DNA from: Hymenobacter properus
GTDB taxonomy: Bacteria > Bacteroidota > Bacteroidia > Cytophagales > Hymenobacteraceae
Direction: 5' to 3'
DNA: 64,000 nucleotides
Assembly (NCBI RefSeq): GCF_015694735.1
Contig: NZ_JADQDP010000001.1
Coordinates: 1,419,910 to 1,483,909, forward strand
The notes under the pieces are model-generated. The model saw only the letters and a program-made list of their open reading frames with translations, did no database searches and was not told the DNA's origin. Positions 27,304 to 34,677 of the stretch are shown here, piece by piece. Positions within the stretch are counted from its first letter, which is position 1; each line of letters opens with the position of its first letter. The position numbers and the translations under genes were made by a program.

Positions 27304-27762
27304 TTACAAATAAGTCAGGTCTTCGGACGGCTGCGCGTCCAGGGCGTTGGTCAGTTCCTCGTCCGACGCCTGGATGAAGCCCTTGGCGATGTTGGGGTGG
27401 GCAGCGGTAAGCACGGCGAGGTCAGAATTTTCGACGCGGGCGCCGCTGGTGAGCAGGTAGCCTACCAGTTCGGTGCGCGGCACGGCATCGAGCGCGGCGG
27501 TAGAAGCGGTGGAGGGTACCAACCGCGGTGTGCCGCTCAGGTAGAACGAAGCCGCAAAGCCGCTCAGCACGGCCACCGAGGCCAGGCTGGTACGCAATGC
27601 GGGTGTGAGCCAGGCCAGCCAGCCGGACGCGGCGGTGCGGGCTTCGGCCTGGGGCAGGCGGGCCATTATCTGCGTAGGTAGCTTATCGAAGTAGCCCGCC
27701 GGCGGCTCGCTCAGCGGGTGGGGCCGCCGGGGGTGCGCGTCGAGCTTAAATGAAGTTTTCAT
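27304..27762 (-). CDS. Membrane protein, probable anti-sigma partner
   Basis: 152 residues with one central hydrophobic segment (about 57-75, TSLASVAVLSGFAASFYLSG), a cytosolic N-terminal 55 residues (LSEPPAGYFDKLPTQIMARLP) and a C-terminal domain of about 75 residues. The layout, and the position between an ECF sigma gene and a Spy-like gene, suggest an anti-sigma factor or its diverged form. The N-terminus 'PPxGYFDxLPxxIMxRL' is common in Bacteroidota proteins that follow ECF sigma genes. No zinc-binding HxxxCxxC motif is present. Function is inferred from context only. Confidence 0.7.
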   Translation of the reverse strand: MKTSFKLDAHPRRPHPLSEPPAGYFDKLPTQIMARLPQAEARTAASGWLAWLTPALRTSLASVAVLSGFAASFYLSGTPRLVPSTASTAALDAVPRTELVGYLLTSGARVENSDLAVLTAAHPNIAKGFIQASDEELTNALDAQPSEDLTYL

Positions 27763-27827
27763 GGCTATTGGATGAAGAACAGGGGGCGGCGTTTAACTCC
27801 GCAAGTAAAAATTTGTCTTTTGGCTGA

Positions 27828-28376
27828 TTAATCGTCGGTAGTACGGGTCACGTATTCTTCCACTTTTTTCACGGCGTGGTGGTAGCTGGCCTTCAGGGCG
27901 CCCACGCTGGTGCCCGTTATTTCGGCCATTTGCTCGTAGGGCATTTCGTCGTAGTAACGCAGGTTGAAGACGAGGCGCTGCTTGTCGGGCAGGCGCAGGA
28001 TGGCCTTTTGTAGCTTCAGCTCCACTTCGTCGCCGGCCACGGCGGGGTCGGCTTCAATTTTGGCGGCCAGCTCGGCGCCCACGTCATTAAGTGGCAGCAG
28101 AAACTTGCGCCGCTTGCTGCTCAGGAAATTGAGGCACTCGTTGGTGGCAATGCGGTAAATCCAGGTAAACAACTGGGCGTCTTGCCGGAAGTTTTCGAGG
28201 TGCTTCCACACCTTCACAAACACGTCCTGGGTGAGGTCGTCGGCGTCGTCGTGGTCCACCACCATCTTGCGCACGTGCCAGTACACCTTGCTCTGGTACT
28301 TGCGCACGAGCTGATTGAACGCCAGATTGCGCGAAGCCGGGTCTTGAAACTTGAGGAGGATTTCGTGGTCTTCCAA
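27828..28376 (-). CDS. ECF RNA polymerase sigma factor
   Basis: 182 residues, sigma-70 family group 4. Region 2: LAFNQLVRKYQSKVYWHVRKMVVDHDDADDLTQDVFVKVWKHLENF with the typical DLTQDVF element; region 4: ILRLPDKQRLVFNLRYYDEMPYEQMAEITGTSVGALKASYHHAVKKVEEYV, a helix-turn-helix that recognises the -35 element. It heads an operon with a putative anti-sigma membrane protein and a Spy-like protein, suggesting control of an envelope stress or metal response. The start is a TTG at 28376 (MEDHEILLKFQ). Divergent from a membrane protein gene at 28502. Confidence 0.92.
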   Translation of the reverse strand: MEDHEILLKFQDPASRNLAFNQLVRKYQSKVYWHVRKMVVDHDDADDLTQDVFVKVWKHLENFRQDAQLFTWIYRIATNECLNFLSSKRRKFLLPLNDVGAELAAKIEADPAVAGDEVELKLQKAILRLPDKQRLVFNLRYYDEMPYEQMAEITGTSVGALKASYHHAVKKVEEYVTRTTDD

Positions 28377-28501
28377 ACGCGCGATGCTGGCAAAAATGAC
28401 CCTTTGGAGGCTTTAAGGTCGGCAATGTTTAAACACGGCCGAAATATTCTTCATCTTTAATGGCTTTTTTGGCCCCACCATTCACTCGTTCAATTCATTA
28501 A

Positions 28502-29158
28502 ATGCCATCCAAAACGTACTACCTCGACCCTGCCCGCACCGATGCCCTCACCGTTGAGTGGGGGTTTTTATACCGCAATTTCACCGTTCGCTACGCCGGT
28601 CAGGAGCTTACCGCCACCAACCCCGACACCAAAATTGCCCAAGGCCGCCAATACCCCCTCCCCGACGGCCGCATGTTCTCGGCCCAACTCCGCGAAGACC
28701 GGTGGCCGCAGCAACTCGAACTGCTACTTGATGGCCAGCCCGTGCCCGGCAGCGGCACCCACCCAGTCGAAAGCCTCAAGCAAGCGTGGTACACCCTGCT
28801 TTTTGTGGGCGCCCTCAGCATGGGGCTGGGCGCGCTGGCGGAGTTCGGGCGGGTCGAGGTTCTGCAGCAGAATGGCGTCGGCTGGGGCTCCATCATTGAG
28901 GGAGCCATCTTTCTGGGACTGGGCTGGCTGGGCTACGCCAAACGCTCCGCCCCCGCGCTCACCACGGCCCTGGTGCTGCTTGTGTTAGACGGGGTGGTGA
29001 GCTTCAAAAACGCTATGCTCGCCAGCCACACGCCGGGTATTGGCTTTTTGATGATGCGCTTCTTCTTTTGCGTGGCAGTATTTCGCGGCATAAAAGCAGC
29101 TAAGCAATTGCGAATTGAAGAGGCAATAATTCCTGAGCCATTGCAAACCGGTTTATAA
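28502..29158 (+). CDS. Membrane protein of unknown function
   Basis: 218 residues. The N-terminal 95 residues are soluble and beta-rich (TVEWGFLYRNFTVRYAGQEL, RQYPLPDGRMFSAQLREDRWPQQLELLLDGQPVPGS). Four hydrophobic helices follow (about 98-115, 128-143, 149-167, 174-192), ending in a short basic/acidic tail. The N-terminal part resembles cytosolic domains in Bacteroidota proteins that read a 'bare' scaffold, but no named family could be assigned. It is divergent from the ECF sigma operon with a 125-base intergenic region, so possible co-regulation is speculative. Confidence 0.65.
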   Translation: MPSKTYYLDPARTDALTVEWGFLYRNFTVRYAGQELTATNPDTKIAQGRQYPLPDGRMFSAQLREDRWPQQLELLLDGQPVPGSGTHPVESLKQAWYTLLFVGALSMGLGALAEFGRVEVLQQNGVGWGSIIEGAIFLGLGWLGYAKRSAPALTTALVLLVLDGVVSFKNAMLASHTPGIGFLMMRFFFCVAVFRGIKAAKQLRIEEAIIPEPLQTGL

Positions 29159-29225
29159 GGCGCTGCATAGTTAGCAGCGCTTTACGCTAAAGAATTTTAA
29201 GTATTAATTTCTTCAACAAGACATC

Positions 29226-29747
29226 ATGGAAGCCAAACTTTTGACTGAAAAAAGCAGGTTGCAGGAAATCTATGATTTGCGAGTTGCCGCTTATGAAGAA
29301 TCACCTTACGCAAAGTTTATCAACAGGGAGAAATACCCGCATGGCTATTTCGACGAGTTAGACCCGCTTGACTCCACCTACCACTGGATTGTGGAAGATG
29401 AGCAAAACAATATCATAGGCGCTGTAAGAGCAGCCGTTTTAACTGATTTAGCCGCTCTTGAGGAGGATGTTGCACATCTGGATTTGCCTCAGAATGTGCC
29501 CTTCGCTTATTGCGGCAGAACTGCTGTGCATCCCAAAGCTCGGGGTGGCCGGGTAATGCTCCAGTTGGACCATGCCATTCGCAATTTCATTGCGGACAAT
29601 TCATCGATAAAGTTTGCCCTCTGTTTTGTCATTCCCGAACGGGCTAATGCCGTTGTGCGACTAGGCTTTCATTCAATTGGGTTCGTGCAATATGATTGGG
29701 GTAATGGAGAAGAAACGGCGTTGGAGACCTTCCTTTTGAACAAATAA
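29226..29747 (+). CDS. GNAT-like N-acyltransferase
   Basis: 173 residues with the GNAT fold outline: RLQEIYDLRVAAYEESPYAKF at the N-terminus, central strand STYHWIVEDEQNNIIGAVRAAVL, and acyl-CoA region FAYCGRTAVHPKARGGRVMLQL, whose R-G-G-R corresponds to the Q/R-x-x-G-x-G/A pyrophosphate loop. The C-terminal segment (RLGFHSIGFVQYDWGNGEETALETFLL) is also typical. The N-terminal spacing recalls autoinducer synthase/FeeM-like acyl-amino-acid synthases, which is only a possibility. GC content is visibly lower than in adjacent genes and codon use is less G/C-biased, suggesting recent transfer. The gene is followed by a 66-base near-perfect palindrome. Confidence 0.75.
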   Translation: MEAKLLTEKSRLQEIYDLRVAAYEESPYAKFINREKYPHGYFDELDPLDSTYHWIVEDEQNNIIGAVRAAVLTDLAALEEDVAHLDLPQNVPFAYCGRTAVHPKARGGRVMLQLDHAIRNFIADNSSIKFALCFVIPERANAVVRLGFHSIGFVQYDWGNGEETALETFLLNK

Positions 29748-29791
29748 GTAAGGCCCGCTGCTGGTAGCTTTTGCATTAAAAGCAAATTCAA

Positions 29792-29857
29792 CGTTTTCCA
29801 ACAACGGCAAGGCCCCGCAACTGAACAGTTGCGGGGCCTTGCCGTTGTTGGAAAACG
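29792..29857. terminator. Near-perfect 66-base palindrome (bidirectional terminator)
   Basis: A 32-bp perfect stem from CGTTTTCCAACAACGGCAAG through CCCCGCAACTG, with only two central bases (AA). It lies between the convergent GNAT gene and a secreted-protein gene. Confidence 0.8.
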
Positions 29858-29904
29858 GCTAATCACTCTACGTCATCGGCAACTCCGTAGCGGGAAAATG
29901 GCGG

Positions 29905-30285
29905 TTATTTCCCCACATAAGAGCAAGTCCAGCGGTTATCCGGAATGGTTGGAAACACCAAGAAAAACTTGTCGGGCCGGTCTATCTTTTCGGCTTTGCC
30001 ATGGTCCAGATACCCACCCGTAAACAACAAATTCCCGCTTTGGTCCACGGTGTATTTGCCCTTGCTGGGCTTCTCAAAACCGGAGTAGAAATAAGTACCA
30101 TCGGCATTTAGCGTAAACGAGCCGTGAGGAATGTACTCGTAAGAACCTCCCCTGTATTTGCTGGCCGTACAACCGTATTTACCCATTTTAGGCATGAGTG
30201 CCTGAGGTGTTTGCGCTGTTAGTCTGGCCGAAATCACGCTAAGCAAAGCGCAGCTAATTCCTGTGATTAAGAGTTGCTTTTTCAT
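29905..30285 (-). CDS. Small secreted protein of unknown function
   Basis: 126 residues. A Sec signal peptide (MKKQLLITGISCALLSVISARLTAQ) precedes a mature domain of about 100 residues with a repeated 'G-x-Y-x-C / G-S-F-T-L-N-A-D-G-T-Y-F-Y' pattern: KMGKYGCTASKYRGG, HGSFTLNADGTYFYSGFEKPSKGKY, GNLLFTGGYLD and a last Cys in WTCSYVGK. The two Cys could form one disulfide. The alternating 'aG-x-Y' strands suggest a small beta-barrel. A paralogous pattern appears in the small protein at 62137 (Cys, 'GTFSITDHG', 'EFYKGSAKPTTYSVKW'), though weakly. No family assigned. Confidence 0.72.
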   Translation of the reverse strand: MKKQLLITGISCALLSVISARLTAQTPQALMPKMGKYGCTASKYRGGSYEYIPHGSFTLNADGTYFYSGFEKPSKGKYTVDQSGNLLFTGGYLDHGKAEKIDRPDKFFLVFPTIPDNRWTCSYVGK

Positions 30286-30398
30286 ATTCTTTCACGGCTT
30301 TTTATGCCGCCTGCAAGTAAATGCCAACCATCACAAGTTGAAAGTGAGGCGCTTCAAAATTTGCTTTGCTATTTATTCTTCGCTCAATAATAATTTAT

Positions 30399-30436
30399 AA
30401 AAAAGACCCTCAGCCACGCGGCTGAGGGTCTTTTTT
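30399..30436 (-). terminator. Rho-independent terminator of the transketolase operon
   Basis: Perfect stem AAAAAAGACCCTCAGCC / GGCTGAGGGTCTTTTTT with an ACGC loop, 24 bases past the transketolase C-subunit stop. A/T runs on both sides make it bidirectional. Confidence 0.88.
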
Positions 30437-30459
30437 CACTACTTACTGTCCTCGAAAGC

Positions 30460-31416
30460 TTATTTCTTCCGCTTCATCACGGCCTCCACGGCGGCTACGA
30501 TGGCGGCTTCGTTCAGCTTGTATTTCTCCATCAGCTGGTCGGGGGTGCCGCTTTCGCCGAAGCTGTCGTGCACGGCCACCATTTCCAGGGGCAGGGGCTC
30601 CTCGCGGGCCAGCAGTTGGGCGATGCTGTCGCCGAGGCCACCGTTCATCTGGTGCTCTTCGGCCGTCACCACGCAGCGGGTTTTGCGCACCGAGGCGAGG
30701 ATGGCCTCGTCATCGAGCGGCTTGATGGTGTGGATGTTGATGATTTCAGCGTTGATGCCTTTCTCGGCCAGCAGCTTGCCGGCCAGCACGGCTTTCCACA
30801 CGAGGTGGCCGGTGGCGAAGATGCTCACGTCGGTACCTTCGTTCAGAGTCCAGGCTTTGCCGATTTCAAACTTCTGGTCGACGGGCGTGAAGTTGGGCAC
30901 CACGGGGCGGCCGAAACGCAGGTACACCGGGCCGTGGTGCTCGGCAATGGCGATGGTGGCGGCCTTCGTCTGGTTGTAGTCGCAGGGGTTGATGACGGTC
31001 ATGCCAGGCAGCATTTTCATCATGCCCAGGTCTTCCAGAATCTGGTGGGTGGCGCCGTCTTCGCCCAGCGTGAGGCCGGCGTGCGAGGCGCAAATTTTCA
31101 CGTTCTTATCCGAGTAAGCAATGCTCTGACGAATCTGGTCATACACGCGGCCGGTGCTGAAGTTGGCAAAGGTCCCCGTGAAGGGGATTTTGCCGCCAAT
31201 GGTCATGCCCGCGGCCACGCCCATCATATTGGCCTCGGCGATGCCCACCTGGAAAAACCGGTCGGGGTTTTCCTTCTTGAAGGCGTCCATTTTGAGCGAG
31301 CCGGTGAGGTCGGCGCAAAGGGCCACCACGTTGGGGTTGGTTTTGCCCAGCTCGGCCAGGCCCGCGCCGAAGCCGCTGCGGGTGTCTTTCGATTCGGTGT
31401 AGGGGAAGTCTTTCAT
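30460..31416 (-). CDS. Transketolase, C-terminal (pyrimidine-binding) subunit
   Basis: 318 residues, the Pyr plus C-terminal half of a split transketolase (pentose phosphate pathway, thiamine diphosphate-dependent two-carbon transfer). Features: DTRSGFGAGLAELGKTNPNVVALCADLTGS, the pyrimidine-binding FVGIAEANM-type stretch (FFQVGIAEANMMGVAAGM) with catalytic Glu, THQILEDLGMMKMLPGM and the C-terminal domain TAEEHQMNGGLGDSIAQLL. The N-terminal subunit is at 33634-34521, separated by two unrelated genes in the same orientation; the halves must assemble post-translationally. It ends with a strong terminator, implying that the four genes form one transcription unit. Confidence 0.93.
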   Translation of the reverse strand: MKDFPYTESKDTRSGFGAGLAELGKTNPNVVALCADLTGSLKMDAFKKENPDRFFQVGIAEANMMGVAAGMTIGGKIPFTGTFANFSTGRVYDQIRQSIAYSDKNVKICASHAGLTLGEDGATHQILEDLGMMKMLPGMTVINPCDYNQTKAATIAIAEHHGPVYLRFGRPVVPNFTPVDQKFEIGKAWTLNEGTDVSIFATGHLVWKAVLAGKLLAEKGINAEIINIHTIKPLDDEAILASVRKTRCVVTAEEHQMNGGLGDSIAQLLAREEPLPLEMVAVHDSFGESGTPDQLMEKYKLNEAAIVAAVEAVMKRKK

Positions 31417-31459
31417 GGAGAAGTAAGGTTTAGGGGCCTTGCAGGCCTAGCGTTGCGAA

Positions 31460-32098
31460 TTAGTTGTAGCGTTTATCCTGTTTATGCCACAGGTACTGCC
31501 GAACGGCCTCATTGGCGGCGCGGTCGTGCGGGTGGTGGTTGCGGTAAATCATTTTCTCGACCAGCACCGGGTCGTCACGATGAAACTGGCGCACCAGGTC
31601 ATCGGCCGAAGTGTACATCAGCAGGCCACCCAATGCGGCCAACACGAGGGCTCGCACGTTTATGCGCTGGTTAAGCAACAGGAGAATGACGGCGGTAAAA
31701 AGCGTGCCCTCTCCTACTATTAGCATCGTCTGACTGCCGTTCCAAGACATCAGTTTGAATAGCATGCCAACCAGCAGAACCGCGCTGCTCATGTTGATGA
31801 GTTTGGGTAACAATATGTCAACCAGAAATGAAGCCGGTTTTGAAGACTCCCCAATCTGCGTATCCTGTCTTGGGTAGCTTTTTGCTGACGAATCGTCCTC
31901 AGGAATGCGAGACGGGGCATAGGCCGTCAGAAAATAGACCAGACTAAGAGTAGCCAGGCCAACAATGAGCGCTGTACTTCCTCCTTCCAATTGCGTCCAT
32001 TTAGCAACAAAGCCCAGAATGGCTACAACCCAAGCTACTATATGGAGCTTGGGCAGCAGCGTATCAAATAGAAATGACTTTTGCATGCTTGACTTCAT
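31460..32098 (-). CDS. GldL-like membrane protein with duplicated helical hairpin
   Basis: 212 residues with an internal duplication. Unit 1 (about 8-60): FLFDTLLPKLHIVAWVVAILGFV then KWTQLEGGSTALIVGLATLSLVYFL. Unit 2 (about 90-143): FLVDILLPKLINMSSAVLLVGML then FKLMSWNGSQTMLIVGEGTLFTAVILLLL. Each unit is a two-helix hairpin with a 'FK-x-x-x-W-x-G-(S/G)-x-x-x-L-I-V-G' turn like that of GldL, the proton-driven motor protein of gliding/type IX secretion. GldL itself has one hairpin and a long cytoplasmic tail; here the tail is a 65-residue basic/His-rich segment. Function is unknown. It starts eight bases after the VWA gene stop. Confidence 0.7.
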   Translation of the reverse strand: MKSSMQKSFLFDTLLPKLHIVAWVVAILGFVAKWTQLEGGSTALIVGLATLSLVYFLTAYAPSRIPEDDSSAKSYPRQDTQIGESSKPASFLVDILLPKLINMSSAVLLVGMLFKLMSWNGSQTMLIVGEGTLFTAVILLLLNQRINVRALVLAALGGLLMYTSADDLVRQFHRDDPVLVEKMIYRNHHPHDRAANEAVRQYLWHKQDKRYN

Positions 32099-32106
32099 GG
32101 TCTAAG

Positions 32107-33576
32107 CTACTTCCCAAAAATGGCCACCGAGGTTGTTTGCCCGCTGCGGATGGTGAAGTTGCGCACGTCCGTAAACTTGCTACCGGTGCTGTTGCTGGTG
32201 CGGAACACCAAACGGTAGGCGCCCGGCTGCATGGGCAGGTTCACTTTGCTGCTGCCGCCGTAGGGCAGGTCGTAAATCCAAGTCTGCGACTCGTCGTCGT
32301 TCAGCTCATAAATGCTGCCGTAGCCTTTTAAGTCCGACGTGATGTTTAGCGTACCGGGTGCGGCGTACGTGAAGGTGTATTCCTGACCTTGTTTGATGGT
32401 GAGGCGGCGCACGGTGCGGGGCAGCGTGAGGGCTTCCACTTCGTAGTTGCCGGCCAGCAGCTTCTGGCGGGTGCCGAAAGTGCCGGCCGTGACGGTGGCG
32501 CCCGCCTGGCTGCGCACCACCGCCCGAATGGTGCCGTAGGGGTTGGGCGTGAGGGGCGGGTTTTGCAGCCAGAGGGTGCCCTGCGGCGTTTTGAAGGTGA
32601 AGACGTTGGCCTTGCCGGGCTTGATGGGCAGGTTGGCCTGGCGCACAGGCGGCACGGTGTTTATCACAAGGTCGTAGCTCTGCAGGGCGTCGATGTCGAG
32701 CACGTCGGGCTTGCCCTGGGCGTCGCGGTAGTGCACGTAGTTGTACTCGGGCTGCTCGGTCACGTTGTTCACGAAGGTCATGTTGACGTTCGTTTCCACG
32801 GGCTTGCCGTTGGCATCGGTCAGGTTCACCGAGACGGTGGTTTTGCTCAGCGTTTGGGCAATGACGTCGTCCATCACCGTGCGGAAGGTTTTCACCTCGG
32901 CGGCGTTGTAATACTGGCCCAGGCATTCGAGCTGCTTGCCGAAGTCTCGCTCAGCCCCAATGCCAATGACGAAAGGCTTGAGGAAAACGTGCTTGCGCTG
33001 CAGGGCAATGGAAGCCGCGCAGGGGTCGCGGTTGCACGATTCGAGGCCGTCGGTAATCAGCAGCAGCACGTTGCGCGAGGTCTTATCCATCGGGAAGTCG
33101 TTGGCCGACTGCTCCAGCGAGTAGGTGATGGGCGTGTTGCCCTGGGCCTTGAGCGTGGTCAGCTTGTCCTTAATGGCCTTGGCGTTGCGCGGGGCAAAGG
33201 GCACTTCCAGGCGCGAGTCCTGGCAGTTCTTGTCAGCATTCGGAAACTGGTGGCCGTACACGCGCAAACCCAGCTCTAGGTTGGGGTAGGCGTTGAGCGA
33301 GTCCACCATCTTGCTAAGCATGCGCTTGGCCACGTTCCAGCGCGGCTGCCCTTCCCAGGGCGCCATCATCGAGCCCGAGGCATCCAAAAGAAACAGAATG
33401 CGGGTGACTTTGGGCTTCTCGGGTGCGGCGTTCTGGGCGTGGGCGGTTTGGCTACTTAGGAGCGCGAGGAATAACAGTACTGCCCAGACGTGGCGCCTCC
33501 CCCCCCGGCCCCCTCTCCCATAGAGAGGGGGAGCCTGACGATTCTGCACGGAGCATAACCGGTGCCCCCTCTCCAT
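32107..33576 (-). CDS. Secreted VWA-domain protein with repeat-derived N-terminus
   Basis: About 489 residues from the ATG at 33576. The signal-like core VWAVLLFLALLSSQTAHAQ is followed by a von Willebrand A domain (about 55-235) with an intact MIDAS: LLDASGSM, Thr in GNTPITYSLEQSAN, and ITDGLES. The C-terminal 250 residues are beta-rich, Ig/carboxypeptidase-like modules (VNLTDANGKPVETNVNMTF, PKNPYGTIRAVVRSQ, YRLVFRTSNSTGSK). The Cys in VWA loops (CQDS, CNRDPC) may form disulfides. All candidate starts (ATG 33576, GTG in frame) fall inside a palindromic repeat at 33495-33601, which encodes the unusual Arg/Gly-rich n-region. Located between the two transketolase genes. Confidence 0.8.
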   Translation of the reverse strand: MERGHRLCSVQNRQAPPLYGRGGRGGRRHVWAVLLFLALLSSQTAHAQNAAPEKPKVTRILFLLDASGSMMAPWEGQPRWNVAKRMLSKMVDSLNAYPNLELGLRVYGHQFPNADKNCQDSRLEVPFAPRNAKAIKDKLTTLKAQGNTPITYSLEQSANDFPMDKTSRNVLLLITDGLESCNRDPCAASIALQRKHVFLKPFVIGIGAERDFGKQLECLGQYYNAAEVKTFRTVMDDVIAQTLSKTTVSVNLTDANGKPVETNVNMTFVNNVTEQPEYNYVHYRDAQGKPDVLDIDALQSYDLVINTVPPVRQANLPIKPGKANVFTFKTPQGTLWLQNPPLTPNPYGTIRAVVRSQAGATVTAGTFGTRQKLLAGNYEVEALTLPRTVRRLTIKQGQEYTFTYAAPGTLNITSDLKGYGSIYELNDDESQTWIYDLPYGGSSKVNLPMQPGAYRLVFRTSNSTGSKFTDVRNFTIRSGQTTSVAIFGK

Positions 33577-33601
33577 CGGAGAGGGGGTCAGGGGGTGAGG
33601 C
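33495..33601. repeat. Palindromic repeat family D overlapping a gene start
   Basis: Left half contains GGCCCCCTCTCCC-ATAGAGAGGGGGAGCC, right half GGTGCCCCCTCTCC-ATCGGAGAGGGGG followed by TCAGGGGGTGAGGC. The two ends (GCCTCCCCCCCC and GGGGGTGAGGC) are also inverted. In the VWA frame it translates to PHPLTPSPMERG-like and PPLYGRGG-like text, a known signature of repetitive DNA rather than conserved protein. Confidence 0.85.
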
Positions 33602-33633
33602 GTTACTTCTAGACAATACCGCATCGAAAAGCC

Positions 33634-34521
33634 TTAGTAATCCCCTTCGGTGCCCACTTTCAGCTGGTCGAGGGCTTCGGCCAGTTGCTGGTCGTTCGGA
33701 GCCACGCCGTGCCACTTGTGGCCGTCCATCATGAAGTCGACGCCGAAGCCCATTTTCGTGTCCATCACAAACATGATGGGCTTGGCTTTGCCGGTGGCGG
33801 CCACGCAATTTTCGAGCATGGGCAGCAGGGCATCGAAGTGGTTGCCGTCGCCCTCAAACACCTGCCAGCCGAAGGCCTTGAACTTGGCGCCGATGTCGCC
33901 GAGGCCGCCGATTTGGTCGGTCGAGCCGTCAATCTGCTGGCCGTTGCGGTCCACGATGGCAATCAGGTTGTCGATTTTGTGGTGGGCGGCGTAGAGGGCC
34001 GCCTCCCAGTTCTGACCTTCTTCCAACTCGCCGTCGCCCATCAGCACGAATACGCGCTGCTTGTCGCCATTGAGCTTTTTGGCCTGGGCGGCGCCGCAGG
34101 CCACGCTCAGGCCCTGGCCCAGCGAGCCCGAGGCCACCCGGATGCCCGGCAGGCCCTCGTGGGTGGTGGGGTGGCCCTGCAGGCGCGAGTTGATTTTGCG
34201 GAAGGTGGCCAGCTCGCTCACCGGGAAGTAGCCCGAGCGCGCCAGGCACGAATACATGGTAGCCGAGGTGTGGCCGTTTGAGAGGAAAAACAAGTCCTGG
34301 TCCTTGCCGTCCATGTCGAAGGGCTCGGGGTGGTGCTTCATCACCTTGAAGTAGAGCGCCACCAGCAAGTCGGTGATGCCCAGCGAGCCGCCGGGGTGGC
34401 CCGAGTTCACGGCGTGCACCATGCGCACGATGTCGCGGCGCACCTGGGTGGCAATTTCCTTGAGCTCCTCGTTGCTTTTTTCGGGCTTTTCGACGGTTTT
34501 CGGGGTGGTGGTATCGGCCAT
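33634..34521 (-). CDS. Transketolase, N-terminal (pyrophosphate-binding) subunit
   Basis: 295 residues. The thiamine diphosphate-binding half of a split transketolase: HAVNSGHPGGSLGITDLLVALYF (substrate phosphate/His region), GSLGQGLSVACG, and the metal-binding GDGELEEGQNWEAALYAAHHKIDNLIAIVDRNGQQ motif (GDG-x-N type). His in LSNGHTSA and HKWHGV are also conserved. It works with the C-terminal subunit encoded at 30460. The ATG at 34521 (MADTTTPKTVEKP) is preferred to upstream codons, since a TACCTTTA promoter element sits 31 bases before it. It heads the unit tktN - VWA - GldL-like - tktC. Confidence 0.93.
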   Translation of the reverse strand: MADTTTPKTVEKPEKSNEELKEIATQVRRDIVRMVHAVNSGHPGGSLGITDLLVALYFKVMKHHPEPFDMDGKDQDLFFLSNGHTSATMYSCLARSGYFPVSELATFRKINSRLQGHPTTHEGLPGIRVASGSLGQGLSVACGAAQAKKLNGDKQRVFVLMGDGELEEGQNWEAALYAAHHKIDNLIAIVDRNGQQIDGSTDQIGGLGDIGAKFKAFGWQVFEGDGNHFDALLPMLENCVAATGKAKPIMFVMDTKMGFGVDFMMDGHKWHGVAPNDQQLAEALDQLKVGTEGDY

Positions 34522-34551
34522 TAGTTCGGGTGAAATTGGTTTCGTTGAGGG

Positions 34552-34559
34552 TAAAGGTA
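34552..34559 (-). promoter_or_regulatory. -7 promoter element of the transketolase unit
   Basis: TACCTTTA on the minus strand (34559 to 34552) matches seven of eight positions of TAnnTTTG, with a TTTC about 18 bases upstream matching three of four of the -33 TTTG. The start codon is at 34521. Confidence 0.5.
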
Positions 34560-34677
34560 GCACACGAGGCAATGGGGAAACAGGCGTTTTTCGCGGGGTG
34601 CCTATTGCAAACGGTCCCGATAGCGCAGGCCCGGGGCTCCCCTAATCGGAAACGGCAGAAGCCCGCCTGCCCCGCCA

